A stretch of 63,755 bases of DNA, taken from JBBDIM01 sp040880405 (lineage in GTDB: Bacteria; Planctomycetota; Planctomycetia; Pirellulales; Pirellulaceae). Location: the NCBI GenBank assembly GCA_040880405.1, contig JBBDIM010000193.1, forward strand, positions 1 to 63,755, given 5' to 3'. Made by a program: the position numbers and the translations under genes. Every line of letters starts with the position of its first letter. Positions within the stretch are counted from its first letter, which is position 1. The notes beneath the pieces are model-generated. The model was not told where the DNA came from. It searched no databases and saw only the letters and a program-made list of their open reading frames with translations. Positions 62,748-63,755 of the stretch are shown in pieces.

Positions 62748-63755
62748 CTACTTGGGGCAGTCGCGTTGGCAGGCGTTTCTCGCGGTTCCGGCGGCCCCCA
62801 AATATCCGGCGGCCCCACCCAGGATCGCAAAGTCGATCACCGTGTTTTCCGCGGGGACCGGAAACGCGCGGATTTTGATCTCATCCTTGACGCGCTGCAA
62901 AAATGCCCGGCCGACCGGAGAGTTATGGCCACCAAAGTTAATCGCACCCCCCAAAATAACGGCTCCGGGGTCGATCGTGTGCATGAGGGAAACGATGCCG
63001 ATTCCCAAGTATCGGGCCGTTTCCAGGACGATGTGCAGCGCCAACTTGTCCCCTTTGGCTGCTTCCTCGGAAACCATCAGCGGTGAGACCTCTTCCCCGT
63101 TGAGGACCCGAGCCTGAAGCGAGCTGTCGGGCGATTCGGCTAGGGCTTCCAAGGTCCGTTTGATGATGGCCGTGCCACTGGCATAGGCCTCCAGGTGCCC
63201 CTTTTGACCGGTCGGGATTTCGCGGGCATCCTCCCCAAAATCAATGATGATGTGTCCCAGTTCCGAGCCGTGACTGTGTTCCCCTTCGATCAGGAGGTCG
63301 TCAATGATGATCCCACCCCCCACTCCGGTCCCGATCGTGAGCAAGATGCTGCTGCGAAACTGCTTGCCGGAGCCGACCCAGTACTCGCCGAAGGCGGCGG
63401 CATTGGCGTCGTTGGCGAAGACGACTCGGCGGCCCAGCAAATCCGCTAGGCATTTCTGAATCGGGAAATGGTACCACTGAGGGAGATTATGGGGTTCGAG
63501 CAACATCCCCCGCTGGATATCCATCGTGCCAGGCGAGGCCAGCCCGATGGCGGCGATGTCCTCTACCGTGTAGCCGATGGAGGCGATCATCTCACCAGTC
63601 ACTTTGCTGACGCGTGCCATCGCGTCGGCAGGACCGCGCTCTTGGTGGGTTTTGATGCTGCGATAGGCGACAGTTTGCCCTAAGTCGTCCACCAACCCGA
63701 TTTTGATGTTCGTTCCCCCGACGTCGACGCCGCAGTACAGGGGGTGAACTTCTTT
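62748..63755 (-). CDS. ROK family glucokinase-like protein, 5' end outside the window
   Basis: The first visible codons read YCGVDVGGTNIKIGLVDD, the phosphate-1 loop typical of ROK family glucokinases, so only the first few residues are cut off. Glucose-site VVFANDANAAAFGEYWVG is present. The usual zinc motif CxCGxxGCxE reads PTGQKGHLE here, with cysteines lost. Phosphorylates glucose or a related sugar with ATP, or acts as a regulator; sugar unknown. Confidence 0.88.
   Translation of the reverse strand, partial: KEVHPLYCGVDVGGTNIKIGLVDDLGQTVAYRSIKTHQERGPADAMARVSKVTGEMIASIGYTVEDIAAIGLASPGTMDIQRGMLLEPHNLPQWYHFPIQKCLADLLGRRVVFANDANAAAFGEYWVGSGKQFRSSILLTIGTGVGGGIIIDDLLIEGEHSHGSELGHIIIDFGEDAREIPTGQKGHLEAYASGTAIIKRTLEALAESPDSSLQARVLNGEEVSPLMVSEEAAKGDKLALHIVLETARYLGIGIVSLMHTIDPGAVILGGAINFGGHNSPVGRAFLQRVKDEIKIRAFPVPAENTVIDFAILGGAAGYLGAAGTARNACQRDCPK

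Noticed and set aside
1..63755. tRNA or rRNA genes
   Set aside because: No cloverleaf-type segment or rRNA-conserved stretch was seen while reading; a dedicated scan was not run, so small RNA genes could be missed.

Overview
The window looks like chromosomal DNA of a planctomycete (phylum Planctomycetota, probably a Pirellulales-like lineage). It carries families typical of that group: a DUF1549/DUF1501 pair, two DUF1559 proteins, two secreted sulfatases, a PVC-type membrane dehydrogenase fused to SGNH, PA14, cupredoxin and cytochrome c modules, a DUF1570 protein, a Minf_1886-family protein, a ThuA-like protein and an ECF sigma/anti-sigma operon. I see no rRNA, tRNA, CRISPR array or complete transposase. 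Many intergenic gaps are filled by dispersed palindromic repeats.

Layout. 0.2-5.9 kb: type I restriction-modification locus (hsdM, hsdS, hsdR), with hsdR split by one extra G in a nine-G run. 6-18 kb: DUF1570 protein, an STN-like secreted protein, a PpiC-type isomerase, a sulfite-oxidase-like molybdoenzyme, a 147-bp-unit tandem array filling a convergent gap, a DUF1810 protein, a 5'-truncated M56/BlaR1-type relic, a thioredoxin-like protein, a ThuA-like protein and a DUF2784 membrane protein. 18-26 kb: a 1981-residue sensor (degenerate Ser/Thr kinase, AAA ATPase, TPR, GAF, histidine kinase, two receiver domains), divergent from a methyltransferase resembling the PhcB quorum-signal family. 26-30 kb: tight five-gene run ricT, Minf_1886, small membrane protein, DUF1559, mutY. 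30-38 kb: two sulfatases, arsC-like, thioredoxin, DUF1559 plus lipoprotein, dual-specificity phosphatase. 39-44 kb: the 1663-residue PVC dehydrogenase fusion. 44-49 kb: TIM-barrel epimerase, deoC, ECF sigma operon. 49-53 kb: a sigma-54 promoter driving a structured candidate ncRNA with a perfect terminator, then DUF1549/DUF1501. 53.5-63.7 kb: PQQ-propeller protein, EVE protein, inositol-phosphate synthase, aromatic/aspartate aminotransferase, an AAA ATPase-DUF4276 candidate defence pair, lepA, and a ROK kinase cut by the window end.

How it works together: the secreted sulfatases, PVC dehydrogenase fusion, DUF1549/1501 proteins and PQQ-propeller fit a polysaccharide-degrading envelope typical of planctomycetes. 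The two candidate defence modules (type I R-M and ATPase/DUF4276), the large hybrid sensor with its methyltransferase, and the sigma-54 ncRNA are the parts I consider most worth following up. Function calls come from reading motifs in the translated sequence; no searches were run.
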